The notes under the pieces were generated by a model, which saw nothing but the letters and a program-made list of their open reading frames with translations, had not been told where the DNA came from and did no database searches. Of a stretch of 45,956 nucleotides of DNA, positions 15,038-23,737 are shown one piece after another (within the stretch, counting starts at the first letter, position 1; each line of letters opens with the position of its first letter). Origin of the DNA: Bradyrhizobium sp. AS23.2 (GTDB lineage Bacteria > Pseudomonadota > Alphaproteobacteria > Rhizobiales > Xanthobacteraceae); the NCBI RefSeq assembly GCF_001908185.1, contig NZ_LGHM01000107.1, positions 1 through 45,956 on the forward strand, in the 5' to 3' direction. A program made the translations under genes and the position numbers.

Positions 15038-16216
15038 ATGAGCTCTGCGAAATTCGACATCGTCGTCTACGGTGCGACCGGTTTCACCGGCCAGCTCGTC
15101 GCCGAATATCTGGCGGCGCACTACAAAGGCGACAAGACGCTGAAATGGGCGATGGCGGGTCGCAGCCTCGACAAGCTGAAGGCCGTGCGCGACGCGATCG
15201 GTGCGCCGGCGGACACGCCGCTGATCGTGGCCGACGCGTCCGATGCGGCCTCGCTGAAGGCAATGGCGGAGCGGACGATGTCGGTCATCACGACGGTCGG
15301 TCCGTATCAGCTTTACGGCGAGCAACTGCTCGCGGCCTGCGTCGCCACCGGCACGGATTATTTCGATCTCTGCGGCGAGCCGATCTGGATGCGACAGATG
15401 ATCGACAAGTACGAGGCGGCGGCCAAGGAGAGCGGCGCGCGCATCGTCTTTTCGTGCGGCTTCGATTCCGTGCCGTTCGAGCTCGGTGCGTTCTTCGTGC
15501 AGGAAGAAGCCAGGCGTGTGTTCGGCGCGCCGGCCGAGCGTGTGAAGGGCCGCGTGCGCGACATGCGCGGCACGCTCTCGGGCGGCACCGCGGCGAGTGC
15601 GAAGGCGACGTTCGATGCGGTCGCAAAGGATATCAGCCTCATCGCGATCCTGAACGATCCGTTCGCACTGACGCCAGGCTTCACAGGTCCGAAGCAGCCG
15701 AAGGGCAACAGGTCGATCCTCGAGGAGGATTTACAATCCTGGGCCGCGCCCTTCATGATGGCGCTGATCAACACCCGCAACGTCCATCGCTCCAACATGC
15801 TGATGGGCTTTCCCTACGGCCGCGAGTTCGTCTACGACGAGATGGTCCTGACCGGTCCCGGCGAGAAGGGCGAGGCCAACGCGAAGCGCGTGATGGCCGC
15901 CAACGCCGAGAAGACCGGCCCGAACGCGCCGAAGCCGGGTGAGGGGCCGTCGAAGGAAGAGCGGGAGAACGGCCGCTTCGACCTGCTCTACGTCGCGATC
16001 GCGCCCGACGGCCGCATGGTCCGCGCCGGCGTCACCGGCGACCGCGATCCCGGCTACGGCTCGACCTCGAAGATGATCTCCGAATGCGCGGTCTGCTTGC
16101 TGCGTGACGCGACGGACGTTCCGGCCGGCTTCTGGACGCCGGGCGCGGCGATGCAGCATAAGCTGATCAAGCGGCTGCAGGACCACGCGGGGCTGACGTT
16201 CGGGGTGGAGTCGTAA
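15038..16216 (+). CDS. Saccharopine dehydrogenase-like oxidoreductase, copy 1 (392 aa)
   Basis: The N-terminal Rossmann domain starts FDIVVYGATGFTGQLVAEYL, the NAD(P)-binding GATGFTG loop of the saccharopine dehydrogenase family and of the trans-acting enoyl reductases related to it. VITTVGPYQLYG and CGEPIWMRQMI are further conserved stretches, as is IVFSCGFDSVPFELGAFF. The substrate is unknown; a lipid-type enoyl reduction is more likely than lysine metabolism because there is no saccharopine-binding C-terminal domain. AAGG lies 8 nt before the ATG. Copy 2 follows 29 bp downstream. Confidence 0.85.
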   Translation: MSSAKFDIVVYGATGFTGQLVAEYLAAHYKGDKTLKWAMAGRSLDKLKAVRDAIGAPADTPLIVADASDAASLKAMAERTMSVITTVGPYQLYGEQLLAACVATGTDYFDLCGEPIWMRQMIDKYEAAAKESGARIVFSCGFDSVPFELGAFFVQEEARRVFGAPAERVKGRVRDMRGTLSGGTAASAKATFDAVAKDISLIAILNDPFALTPGFTGPKQPKGNRSILEEDLQSWAAPFMMALINTRNVHRSNMLMGFPYGREFVYDEMVLTGPGEKGEANAKRVMAANAEKTGPNAPKPGEGPSKEERENGRFDLLYVAIAPDGRMVRAGVTGDRDPGYGSTSKMISECAVCLLRDATDVPAGFWTPGAAMQHKLIKRLQDHAGLTFGVES

Positions 16217-16245
16217 AGTCCACGGTCGTGCAGGAAGTGTGATCC

Positions 16246-17421
16246 GTGTCCGCGAAGTTCGACATCGTTGTCTACGGCGCGACGGGATACACCGGCCAGC
16301 TCGTCGCCGAGTATCTCGCCGCGCATTACGTCGGTGACGGCGCGCCGACATGGGCGATGGCCGGGCGCAGCAGAGACAAGCTCGCCTCCGTTCGCGATGC
16401 GATTGGCGCCCCCGCGGACGCGCCGCTCATCGTTGCGGACGCCGCCGACCCTGTGTCGTTGCGCGCGATGGTCGATCAGGCGAAGCTGATCATCACCACT
16501 GTCGGTCCATACCAGCTCTATGGGTCTGATCTGCTTGCCGCCTGCGTCGCGTCGGGCACCGACTACATGGACCTCTGCGGTGAGCCGATCTGGCTGAAGC
16601 AGATGATCGACAGGTATGAGACGGCAGCCAAGGCGAGCGGCGCGCGCATCATGTTCTCCTGCGGCTTTGATTCAGTGCCGTTCGAACTCGGTGCGTTCTT
16701 CGTTCAGGAGGAAGCCCGGCGTACGTTCGGAGCGCCGGCACCGCGCGTCAAGGGGCGCGTGCGTGACATTAGCTGGAAGTTTTCCGGGGGCACCTCGGCA
16801 AGCGCAAGGGTGACCTTCGAAGCTGTTGCGCAGGATCTCAGCCTGGTGTCGATCCTCAAGGACCCATTTGCCTTCACACCGGGATTCGAAGGGCCAATAC
16901 AGCCGCGCGGCAACAAGCCCATTTTCGAGGAGGACCTGCAATCCTGGGCCGCCCCGTTCGCGATGGCGGCGCTGAACACGCGAAATGTCCACCGCTCCAA
17001 CTTGCTGATGGGATTCCCGTATGGCAGGAATTTCGTCTACGACGAGATGGTGCTGACGGGGGCAGGGGAGGAAGGGCAGGCCAACGCGAAGCGCGTCATG
17101 GCCGCCAATAGCGAAAAGACTGGTCCCGATGCGCTCAAGCCCGGCGAGGGACCGTCAAAGGAGGAGCGCGACAACGGTCATTACGACCTGCTCTATGTTG
17201 CGATCGCGCCTGATGGCCGTCAGGTTCGCGCGGCGGTCAAAGGCGATCTCGATCCAGGCTATGCATCAACCGCGAAGATCATTTCTGAGTGCGCGATCTG
17301 CCTGTTGCGCGACACGCCGGATGTCCCGGCCGGGCTCTGGACGCCGGGCGCAGCGATGCGGCACAGGCTGATCAAGCGACTGATCGATCGCGCCGGGCTG
17401 ACGTTCGGGGTGGAAGGCTAG
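16246..17421 (+). CDS. Saccharopine dehydrogenase-like oxidoreductase, copy 2 (391 aa)
   Basis: Nearly collinear with copy 1 along its whole length (one residue shorter at the N-terminus) and about four fifths identical by eye, including FDIVVYGATGYTGQLVAEYL, LCGEPIW, CGFDSVPFELGAFF and the tail AGLTFGVEG. Differences cluster in residues 34-38, 74-82 and 177-181 (DISWKF against DMRGTL), which may alter substrate choice. It starts with GTG at 16246 behind AGGAAG. Third-position GC looks lower than in copy 1, suggesting an older split or a separate origin rather than a recent duplication. A repeat follows immediately. Confidence 0.85.
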   Translation: MSAKFDIVVYGATGYTGQLVAEYLAAHYVGDGAPTWAMAGRSRDKLASVRDAIGAPADAPLIVADAADPVSLRAMVDQAKLIITTVGPYQLYGSDLLAACVASGTDYMDLCGEPIWLKQMIDRYETAAKASGARIMFSCGFDSVPFELGAFFVQEEARRTFGAPAPRVKGRVRDISWKFSGGTSASARVTFEAVAQDLSLVSILKDPFAFTPGFEGPIQPRGNKPIFEEDLQSWAAPFAMAALNTRNVHRSNLLMGFPYGRNFVYDEMVLTGAGEEGQANAKRVMAANSEKTGPDALKPGEGPSKEERDNGHYDLLYVAIAPDGRQVRAAVKGDLDPGYASTAKIISECAICLLRDTPDVPAGLWTPGAAMRHRLIKRLIDRAGLTFGVEG

Positions 17422-17429
17422 CTCGGTAT

Positions 17430-17524
17430 CGTAGGGTGGGCAAAGCGAAGCGTGCCCACCACTTACGAAGCGAAAATGCAGAGAGATGGTGGGCACGGCG
17501 CATTGCGCCTTTGCCCACCCTACG
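17430..17524. repeat. Nested palindromic repeat, family B (CGTAGGGTGGGCAAAG arms)
   Basis: CGTAGGGTGGGCAAAG (17430-17445) and its exact reverse complement at 17509-17524 enclose a second pair, GTGCCCACCA and TGGTGGGCAC. The element fills the gap between two convergent genes and would fold into a long hairpin in either transcript. Related degraded copies appear near 41816 and 42833. Confidence 0.85.
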
Positions 17525-17535
17525 GCAGTGTGTGC

Positions 17536-18732
17536 TTACGCCGCCCGCGCGTCGTACGCGTACATGAACTCCATGCTCTTCGATCCCAGCGGCAGCATCC
17601 ATTTCAGCATCTGATTGCGCATCCAGGCGCCGGTGGCGCTGAATTCGCGCTTGCTGTTGCCGTTGCGGCGCGCCATCGCCACGATCTTCTCCGTGCGCGG
17701 ACGTCGCTCGGCCTCGAATGCCTGGAATGTCGCGCTGAGCTCCTGGCCCTGCTGCATCAGCCGGCCGAGCCGCATCGCATCTTCCAGCGCGAGCGAGGCC
17801 CCCTGGCCGGCATGGGGACTGGTCGCATGCGCGGCATCGCCGATCAGCAGCGAGCGCTTGCGCGACCAGGTCGGCAAGGTCGCGACGTCGAGCGTGTCGG
17901 TGACCACGATGTTCTCGGCCGCCTCGATGATGGCAGGGATCGGATCGTGCCAGCCGTGGTGGAAGCCGCGCAGATGCTGCTTCAGCGTCGTCTGATCGAG
18001 CGCGCGGAACATCGCTGCGTCCATGCCGTGCGCGGGCTGCGTGCTCCACCACATCACGCCGTCGCTCGGATCGGGGCTGCAATAGCCGTAGCCGAAGAAG
18101 CCGCTCTGGCCGAACGTGGTCTCGACGTGCCGGCCGATTGGCCTGCCGTTGAGCATGGCGTGCGGCACGAAGCCACCGAAGCCGATCAGGCCGGTGTTGA
18201 ACGGTTGCGGTCCGTCCGGCACCACCTGGCGGCGCACCACCGAATGCACACCGTCCGCGCCGATCAGGAAGTCGCCCTCAGCCGTGGTGCCGTCGGCGAA
18301 ATAGGCGATGATCGGCTGGTCGCCGCGGTCCTCGATCTTAATCAGGCGCTTCTCGAAATAGAGCGAGACGCAAGCGCACCAGGCCTTGTCGACGAGGATC
18401 TCGTTCAGCGTGGCACGGCAGACATTGACTGCGGGCTGGCCGAACCGCCGCTCCATGTCGCGGTTGATAGAGCCAAGCCGCTGTCCGCTCTGCGAATAGA
18501 AATCGAAGGACTCCGCGACCGAGCCGCGACTGATCAACTCGCCGGCAAGTCCCATCTCGTCCATGACATGCATGCCGTTCGGCGCGATCTGGAGGCCGCC
18601 GCCGATGCCTTTCGAATAGGGCCAGGCCTCGTAGATCGCGGATTCGATGCCGGCGCGGCGCAGCAGGATCGCGGTGACGGGCCCGGCGATGCCGGCGCCG
18701 ATGATCAGGGCCTTGCGGGGACGGTTGGACAT
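17536..18732 (-). CDS. FAD-dependent monooxygenase (398 aa)
   Basis: Group A flavoprotein hydroxylase family. The FAD-binding GxGxxG is at ALIIGAGIAGPVTAILLRRA (residues 8-27), the DG motif at FLIGADGVHSVVRR, and the second flavin motif at LLIGDAAHATSPHAGQGASL. Such enzymes hydroxylate aromatic or polyketide-like compounds using NAD(P)H and O2. The start at 18732 lies 84 bp from the divergent MarR-type regulator, with a palindromic operator between them, so the regulator probably controls this gene in response to its substrate. Confidence 0.9.
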   Translation of the reverse strand: MSNRPRKALIIGAGIAGPVTAILLRRAGIESAIYEAWPYSKGIGGGLQIAPNGMHVMDEMGLAGELISRGSVAESFDFYSQSGQRLGSINRDMERRFGQPAVNVCRATLNEILVDKAWCACVSLYFEKRLIKIEDRGDQPIIAYFADGTTAEGDFLIGADGVHSVVRRQVVPDGPQPFNTGLIGFGGFVPHAMLNGRPIGRHVETTFGQSGFFGYGYCSPDPSDGVMWWSTQPAHGMDAAMFRALDQTTLKQHLRGFHHGWHDPIPAIIEAAENIVVTDTLDVATLPTWSRKRSLLIGDAAHATSPHAGQGASLALEDAMRLGRLMQQGQELSATFQAFEAERRPRTEKIVAMARRNGNSKREFSATGAWMRNQMLKWMLPLGSKSMEFMYAYDARAA

Positions 18733-18775
18733 GGCTTGCTCCCGACGTTTCCGTAGTGCTAGGAGAAATTACGGT

Positions 18776-18814
18776 CACTAAATCTCTTAGTGATTAAGAT
18801 ATATATCGACTAAG
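18776..18814. promoter_or_regulatory. Candidate MarR operator in the divergent promoter
   Basis: CACTAA-ATCTC-TTAGTG (18776-18792) is a 17-bp palindrome with a 5-nt centre. A second half-site pair, CTTAGT (18786-18791) and ACTAAG (18809-18814), overlaps it. The stretch TTAAGATATATATCG between them is strikingly AT-rich for this genome and probably holds the -10 region. The spacing and symmetry fit binding of a MarR dimer that would repress both the monooxygenase and its own gene. Confidence 0.6.
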
Positions 18815-18828
18815 ATATGAGGTCAGCC

Positions 18829-19353
18829 TTGTCAAGGACGAAGGCGCGCGCGGCGTTGTTGGAGGAACTGGAAGAGGCGATGCGGCGGTCGTCCGCGCAG
18901 GGCGTTCTCTACGGCCAAACCGTTGCGAACGTGGCGGGAATTGCCAATTCCGACCTCGAATGCATGGACATCCTGTATCTCGAAGGCCGCGTCACCGCGG
19001 GCCGGCTCGCCGAGGTTACGGGGCTGACGACCGGTGCCATCACTGGCGTGGTCGACCGGCTCGAGAAGGCCGGGCTGGTGCGCCGCGAGCGGGATGAGAA
19101 AGACCGCCGCAAGGTCTTCATCGCTGTGGTGCCGGAGGCGGCCATGAAGATCGGCCGGCTCTACGTGCCGATGCAGCAGGCGATGGAGAAGGTTTTTGGC
19201 GGCTATTCCGACGAGGAACTGCGTCTGCTGCTGCGCTTCGCGACGGAGGGCTACAAGGGCGTGCTTGCGGCGACTGAAGCGCTGAAGGGCCTGCTCGACA
19301 CACCGCCGGAAAAGCGTCCCGATCTCAAGCTGAAGCTTCGTCGCCGGCCTTGA
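18829..19353 (+). CDS. MarR-family regulator divergent from the monooxygenase (174 aa)
   Basis: Winged-helix repressor: ANSDLECMDILYLEGRVTAG, recognition helix LAEVTGLTTGAITGVVDRLE, wing AGLVRRERDEKDRRKVFIAV. The frame opens with ATG at 18817, but that ATG abuts the operator and has no ribosome-binding site. TTG at 18829 has TGAGG 6 nt upstream, so I prefer it. The 3' end overlaps the convergent O-antigen ligase-like gene by 29 bp. Most likely it represses the flavin monooxygenase until an aromatic or similar ligand appears (inference from the arrangement). Confidence 0.85.
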   Translation: MSRTKARAALLEELEEAMRRSSAQGVLYGQTVANVAGIANSDLECMDILYLEGRVTAGRLAEVTGLTTGAITGVVDRLEKAGLVRRERDEKDRRKVFIAVVPEAAMKIGRLYVPMQQAMEKVFGGYSDEELRLLLRFATEGYKGVLAATEALKGLLDTPPEKRPDLKLKLRRRP

Positions 19354-20572
19354 TCTTGTAGACCTGCGCGGCCGCGATCATGCCCCACATCGCGCCAAGC
19401 ATCATCCAGAAGTGCCGCCAGTGGTCGGTGTCGATCACAAAATTCTCGCCGACCGTGCCGACGAAGGCGGAGAAGATCGCGAGATAAGCACGCTGCCAGG
19501 GCACACGGACGAAGATGTGCCTGAAACCCATGATCACCGTGGTGAAAACCAGCGCCGGATAGCAGACACCGGAGAGCCAGCCGCCGGACATGAAGGCGTT
19601 CAGATAGGAGTTGTGGGTGTCCTCGGGGAAGTAGCGATGGAATTGCAGGGGGCCGATGCCGAAGGGCAGGTCGAGCGCCATCTCCGCACCCAGGATGTGC
19701 CGGCCGAAGCGGCCGAAGCGGCCCTCGTCGTAGCTCTGGTCGAAGCTGGCGCGCTGCTTGAACATCTCGGCGATGGAATCGAACGACAGGAGCACCGCGA
19801 TCAGCGCCAGCCCGAGCACCGCAGCGACGATCGTCATGACGATGATGCGCGAGCGCTGCGCGTTGGTGCGGCTGGTCAGCACCATCAGCGCCAGCATGAA
19901 GGCGGAGGTCAGCACCAGCCCGCCCCAGGCCGCGCGGGAGAAGGCGAGCAGGATTGCGAGTGACATGATGCCGAAGGCGATGACGTTGCGAAACGCCTTG
20001 GCGAGCTTGTCCGAGACCACGCTCTGGAGTGCAAACAGCGCCGGCAGGATCAGGAAGGCCCCGAGCACGTTCGGGTCCTTGAAGGTGCCGCGCGCGCGTC
20101 CGTAGAGCGTGAGGAGGTCGTCGCCGCCGGGAATCAGGTGAAAGTAGCCGGCGACCGCCGACAGCGAGGCGATCATCGCGCCGACCATGAGCCCGCGGCG
20201 CAGCATGTCGAGCCGGGCCGCGGTGTCCTCCGACGTGACCATGGCGAAGAACACCACGGTCACCGCCATGTACCAGGAGGTCGCGATCCAGCTCACCACC
20301 TCGGACTGCTCGAACAGCGGGATCGCGCTGATCGTGTAGCCGACATTGAGCAGGACCAGCATCAGCAGCAGCGGCATCAGCACGAGCCGCAAGCGCAGGC
20401 CGGTGGCGAAGAACGTGACGGTGGCCAGCAGCGTCACGATCTCGTACGGGCTCGGCTCGATGAAGACGATCGCGCCCGAGGCGCCGACCAGCCACACAAG
20501 CGCACGCTGGAGCGCCAGCACGCCGGGCGCAGCGCGAACCGCTGCATTCAACTCCCCGGCTGTCGCCATCAC
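19325..20572 (-). CDS. O-antigen ligase/polymerase-like membrane protein (415 aa)
   Basis: A polytopic protein with about ten hydrophobic segments. The Wzy_C-type region is marked by GRARGTFKDPNVLGAFLILP and, in the large periplasmic loop, by FPEDTHNSYLNAFMSGGW; both resemble ligase/polymerase signatures. Such proteins join polysaccharide repeat units or transfer them in the inner membrane. It lies downstream of the glycosyl-1-phosphate transferase and glycosyltransferase genes on the same strand, so it is the likely polymerase of this exopolysaccharide locus. Its 3' end overlaps the convergent MarR gene by 29 bp. Confidence 0.85.
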   Translation of the reverse strand: MMATAGELNAAVRAAPGVLALQRALVWLVGASGAIVFIEPSPYEIVTLLATVTFFATGLRLRLVLMPLLLMLVLLNVGYTISAIPLFEQSEVVSWIATSWYMAVTVVFFAMVTSEDTAARLDMLRRGLMVGAMIASLSAVAGYFHLIPGGDDLLTLYGRARGTFKDPNVLGAFLILPALFALQSVVSDKLAKAFRNVIAFGIMSLAILLAFSRAAWGGLVLTSAFMLALMVLTSRTNAQRSRIIVMTIVAAVLGLALIAVLLSFDSIAEMFKQRASFDQSYDEGRFGRFGRHILGAEMALDLPFGIGPLQFHRYFPEDTHNSYLNAFMSGGWLSGVCYPALVFTTVIMGFRHIFVRVPWQRAYLAIFSAFVGTVGENFVIDTDHWRHFWMMLGAMWGMIAAAQVYKIKAGDEASA

Positions 20573-20612
20573 ACGCTCACACGCTTACGCAAGTCGTACA
20601 CAATATTTCCGC

Positions 20613-20713
20613 AGTCATGCCCCGCGTAGGCGGGGCATCCAGTACTCCGAGCCGTTCGTGGCAGTTTCCGCTGCCGGTGATTACTGGATCGCCCGGTCAA
20701 GCCGGGCGATGAC
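20613..20713. repeat. Palindromic repeat, family A
   Basis: The left arm (GTCATGCCCCGC, then GGCGGGGCATCCAGTA) and the right arm (TACTGGATCGCCCGG, then TCAAGCCGGGCGATGAC) are imperfect reverse complements, each with its own internal hairpin. The core matches the repeat at 13265-13340. It separates the polymerase-like gene from the transferase gene and may affect transcript stability. Confidence 0.75.
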
Positions 20714-20736
20714 AGCGCGTTTCTGGCGCAAACAAC

Positions 20737-22284
20737 TCAATACGCGTTCTCGTTCTTGGTCAGCAGCGAGACCGGTGTCTTCAGGAGAATGACGAGGTCG
20801 AACAGCACCGACCAGTTCTCGATGTAGTAGAGGTCGAACTCGACGCGCTTCTGGATCTTCTCCTCATTGTCGATCTCGCCGCGCCAGCCGTTGATCTGGG
20901 CCCAGCCGGTGATGCCGGGCTTGACGCGGTGGCGGGCGAAATAGCCGTCGACGGCTTCGTCGAACAGGCGGCTCTGCAGCTTGCCCTGCACCGCATGCGG
21001 ACGCGGACCGACAAGGGAGAGGTTGCCGGAGAAGACCACGTTGAAGAGCTGCGGTAGCTCGTCGAGGCTGGTCTTGCGGATGAAGCGGCCGACGCGGGTG
21101 ACGCGCGGATCGTTCTTGGTCACGACCTTCGAGGCCGTCGGATCGGCCTGGTGGTGGTACATCGAGCGGAATTTGTAGACGTCGATACGCTCGTTGTTGA
21201 AGCCGAAGCGCTTCTGGCGGAACAGCACGGGGCCGGGGCTGTCGAGCTTCACTGCCAGCGCCACCAGTCCCATCACAGGGAGGGCTGCGAGCAGCGCGAG
21301 GCTGCCGACGACGCGATCGAACAGCCATTTCATCACCAGATCCCAGTCGGTGATCGGCGCCTCGAACACGTCCAGCGTCGGCACCTCGCCGATATAGGAA
21401 TAGGAGCGGGGACGGAAGCGCAGCTTGTTGGTGTGGGCGGAGAGGCGGATGTCGACCGGCAGCACCCAGAGCTTCTTCAGCATCCCCAGGATGCGCGTCT
21501 CGGCCGAGATCGGCAGCGCGAACAGCACGAGGTCGACGCGGGTGCGGCGGGCGAACTCGACGATGTCGTCGACCTTGCCGAGCTTGCGTGCGCCGGCGCA
21601 GGTATCGAGCGCGCGGCCGTCGTTGCGGTCGTCGAACACGCCGAGCACGTGGATGTCGGAATCCTCCTGCTCCTTCAGCGCCTCGACCAGTTGCTCGCCG
21701 TTGCTGTCGGAGCCGACGATGATGGTGCGGCGGTCGAGCCGGCCCTGGCGCGCCCAGGCGCGCACCAGCGAGCGCAGAACCAGACGCCCGGAGATGAGCG
21801 CGGCGAGTCCGAGGAAGTAGAAGGCGGCAAGCCACAGCCGCGACATTTCGCTGCCGAACTTGGCGAAGAAGGTGGCGCCGATGAACAGCAGGAAGACGAA
21901 CGACCAGGACGAGATCATCCGCGTCATCTGCCGCAGCTGCCCGCGGAACAGTTGCACCTGATAGATGTCGGCGGCCTGGAAGCAGACCACGGCAGCGACC
22001 GCGACGGCGATGATCTGCGCAGGATAGGCCCAGCTGAAGCCGGAAAGCGGCATGACATAACCGGCATAGAGCGCGATGCCGACGAGGCTCAGCAGCACGA
22101 AGTCGGCTGCGCGCACGATACCGGCGATCACGATCGGGGAATAAGCGCGGGCGACCTTCTGGTTGACGACTTCGAGCGCCGCGGGCGAGAGTCGGCGGCG
22201 GCGTTCCACAAAGGGTTGGTCAGCCGGCCCGGCCGCGGCGCTGGTCGCGACATCGAGCATCGAGCGTGCGTTGAGCGGTTCCAC
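20737..22284 (-). CDS. Undecaprenyl-phosphate glycosyl-1-phosphate transferase (515 aa)
   Basis: A PNPT enzyme that starts repeat-unit synthesis by moving sugar-1-phosphate onto undecaprenyl phosphate. The order is four to five membrane helices (about residues 45-175), a CoA-binding-like Rossmann domain (RRTIIVGSDSNGEQLVEAL), another membrane segment and the catalytic C-terminal domain. That domain shows KFRSMYHH, DPRVTRVGRFIRKTSLDELP, LFNVVFSGNLSLVGPRPHA and PGITGWAQINGWRG. Length and order fit WcaJ/ExoY-type glucose- or galactose-1-phosphate transferases; the sugar is not certain. I prefer GTG at 22284; the longer GTG at 22350 has no ribosome-binding site, and ATG at 22260 is another option. 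Confidence 0.93.
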   Translation of the reverse strand: MEPLNARSMLDVATSAAAGPADQPFVERRRRLSPAALEVVNQKVARAYSPIVIAGIVRAADFVLLSLVGIALYAGYVMPLSGFSWAYPAQIIAVAVAAVVCFQAADIYQVQLFRGQLRQMTRMISSWSFVFLLFIGATFFAKFGSEMSRLWLAAFYFLGLAALISGRLVLRSLVRAWARQGRLDRRTIIVGSDSNGEQLVEALKEQEDSDIHVLGVFDDRNDGRALDTCAGARKLGKVDDIVEFARRTRVDLVLFALPISAETRILGMLKKLWVLPVDIRLSAHTNKLRFRPRSYSYIGEVPTLDVFEAPITDWDLVMKWLFDRVVGSLALLAALPVMGLVALAVKLDSPGPVLFRQKRFGFNNERIDVYKFRSMYHHQADPTASKVVTKNDPRVTRVGRFIRKTSLDELPQLFNVVFSGNLSLVGPRPHAVQGKLQSRLFDEAVDGYFARHRVKPGITGWAQINGWRGEIDNEEKIQKRVEFDLYYIENWSVLFDLVILLKTPVSLLTKNENAY

Positions 22285-22350
22285 GGGCGTCCACGTCCAT
22301 TCCAAAAACCCGCGGCGCGGCCTTGCGCCCGGGCGAGCATCCCCTGGCAC

Positions 22351-22363
22351 TTCGATTATCGAA
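22351..22363. promoter_or_regulatory. Perfect 13-bp palindrome upstream of the transferase gene
   Basis: TTCGATTATCGAA is a perfect palindrome around one central base, lying 66 bp before the preferred start of the transferase gene and just after the glycosyltransferase stop codon at 22401. It could be an operator, though palindromes this short do occur by chance. Confidence 0.3.
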
Positions 22364-22400
22364 CAAATCGGAAGATTTTCTAAAGCGGCCTTAAGAATGG

Positions 22401-23534
22401 TTAATGATTGGTGAATGCATCGCGGTATCCCGCGAGCACGCCGTCGACCATCGCCTGCTGCGAGAAATGCGCGGAGATGCGCTCGCGCAAGGAAGCCGCG
22501 CGCTGCGCGGTCGCTCGCGGATCGTCGAGGGCGGTCGCAATCGCCTCGGCCATCGCTTCGGCGTTGCTGGCCGCGAACAGGGCCAGGCTCTCCCTGCCAA
22601 AAATCTCGGGGATGCCGCCGACGCGGGCCGCGATCATGGGAACACCGGCCGCGCCCGCCTCGATCACGACATAGGGCATGGAATCGCCGCGCGAGGGCAC
22701 GACCAGGAGCCGCCCCTTGGAGAAGCCGTAGCGCGCCTTGACGTGGCCGACGAAGTGGATCGCGCTGGAGAGGCCGAGCTTCTCGACTTGCGCCTTCAGT
22801 GCCGCCGTTTCCTCGCCGTCGCCACCGAGCGTGAGCGTAACCTTCTTGCCGCCCTCGTGCAGGCGCGCGACCGCGTCGACCAAGAGATCGGCGCCCTTGA
22901 TGTGCCTGAACTCGCCGACATAGGCGAGGTCAGTGGCGTCATCGGCGATGACGACCGGCTCGAACTCTTCCGGCGTCACGCCATTGAAGACGCAATGCAC
23001 CACGCCCTGGGGCGTGCCGACGATGCGCTGATAGGTGTCACGGGCAAAAGCGCTCTCGAACAGGAACAGGTCGGTCGAGTCCATCAGCGTGCGTTCGAGC
23101 CGCGCGTAAAACTCGCCCTTGAAGGTGTTGAGGGGATAGTGCAGCGAGCCGCCATGCGGCGTGTAGATGCGGATGGCGTCGTCGGACCGCCGCCGCATGC
23201 GAACGAAGGCGCCGGCCTTGGCCCCGTGGCCGTGCATCACATCGGGCTTGAGCGTGGCGATCAGGCGCCGCATGCGCAGCCACACCAGGAGATCATCAGG
23301 TGACGGTTCGCGGCGGATCGCAAGCCGGTGCACGCCGAGCATCAGTCGTGGTGCGAGCTCGGCCAGCGCCTTGTCCGCGCGCTCGCCGCCGGTGAGGCTG
23401 TCGGCGAGGATGCCGACATGATGGCCGCGATCGACTTGGCCGTTGGCGAGGTCGAGGATGTGGCGGAAGATGCCGCCCACGGGAGCGCGCACGGCGTGCA
23501 GGATGCGGAGCGGCCGGTCGGGAGAGGGGGGCAT
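22401..23534 (-). CDS. Family 4 glycosyltransferase (377 aa)
   Basis: A GT-B fold enzyme. The N-terminal domain begins RILHAVRAPVGGIFRHILDL, with the glycine-rich acceptor loop. The C-terminal nucleotide-sugar domain shows LAYVGEFRHIKGADLLVDAV, LTLGGDGEE, the ARYGFSKGRLLVVPSRGDSM segment and the GT4 E-x7-E motif in YVVIEAGAAGVPMIAARVGGIPE. It should add a sugar to the lipid-linked repeat unit in the cytoplasm. It is first in the minus-strand set (glycosyltransferase, transferase, polymerase) and is divergent from the co-polymerase gene. It overlaps no neighbour. Confidence 0.92.
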   Translation of the reverse strand: MPPSPDRPLRILHAVRAPVGGIFRHILDLANGQVDRGHHVGILADSLTGGERADKALAELAPRLMLGVHRLAIRREPSPDDLLVWLRMRRLIATLKPDVMHGHGAKAGAFVRMRRRSDDAIRIYTPHGGSLHYPLNTFKGEFYARLERTLMDSTDLFLFESAFARDTYQRIVGTPQGVVHCVFNGVTPEEFEPVVIADDATDLAYVGEFRHIKGADLLVDAVARLHEGGKKVTLTLGGDGEETAALKAQVEKLGLSSAIHFVGHVKARYGFSKGRLLVVPSRGDSMPYVVIEAGAAGVPMIAARVGGIPEIFGRESLALFAASNAEAMAEAIATALDDPRATAQRAASLRERISAHFSQQAMVDGVLAGYRDAFTNH

Positions 23535-23737
23535 GATCAGAACCAGCGCTCGACGGCGAATGCTCGAACAATTCTTGGGAAATATCGAGATGGATTAGGG
23601 GTCCTCGTGGTTAACAAATGGTGTCGGCGCGGTGTGTGCCGGTCGCAGTATGGCGCGATTAACCCAGCGGCAACCTTAATGGAGTGTAATCGCGGCGGTT
23701 GCGGTGGAGTCGCGGCGGCGGCCTGCGGGAGTGTGAG
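23535..23737. promoter_or_regulatory. Divergent promoter region of the polysaccharide locus
   Basis: These 203 bases separate the divergent glycosyltransferase and co-polymerase genes and contain no gene. They hold TTAA-bearing patches (GGTTAACAAATGG near 23611, GATTAACCC near 23658, ACCTTAATGG near 23672), AT-richer than the flanks, and probably carry both promoters. No clear inverted repeat was found. Confidence 0.35.

Noticed and set aside
13457..15325. Very long minus-strand open frame (622 aa) opposite the DUF218 and DUF169 genes
   Set aside because: High GC leaves few stops in the antisense frame. The sequence is rich in R, H, D and A with no family motifs, while the plus strand holds clear domains.
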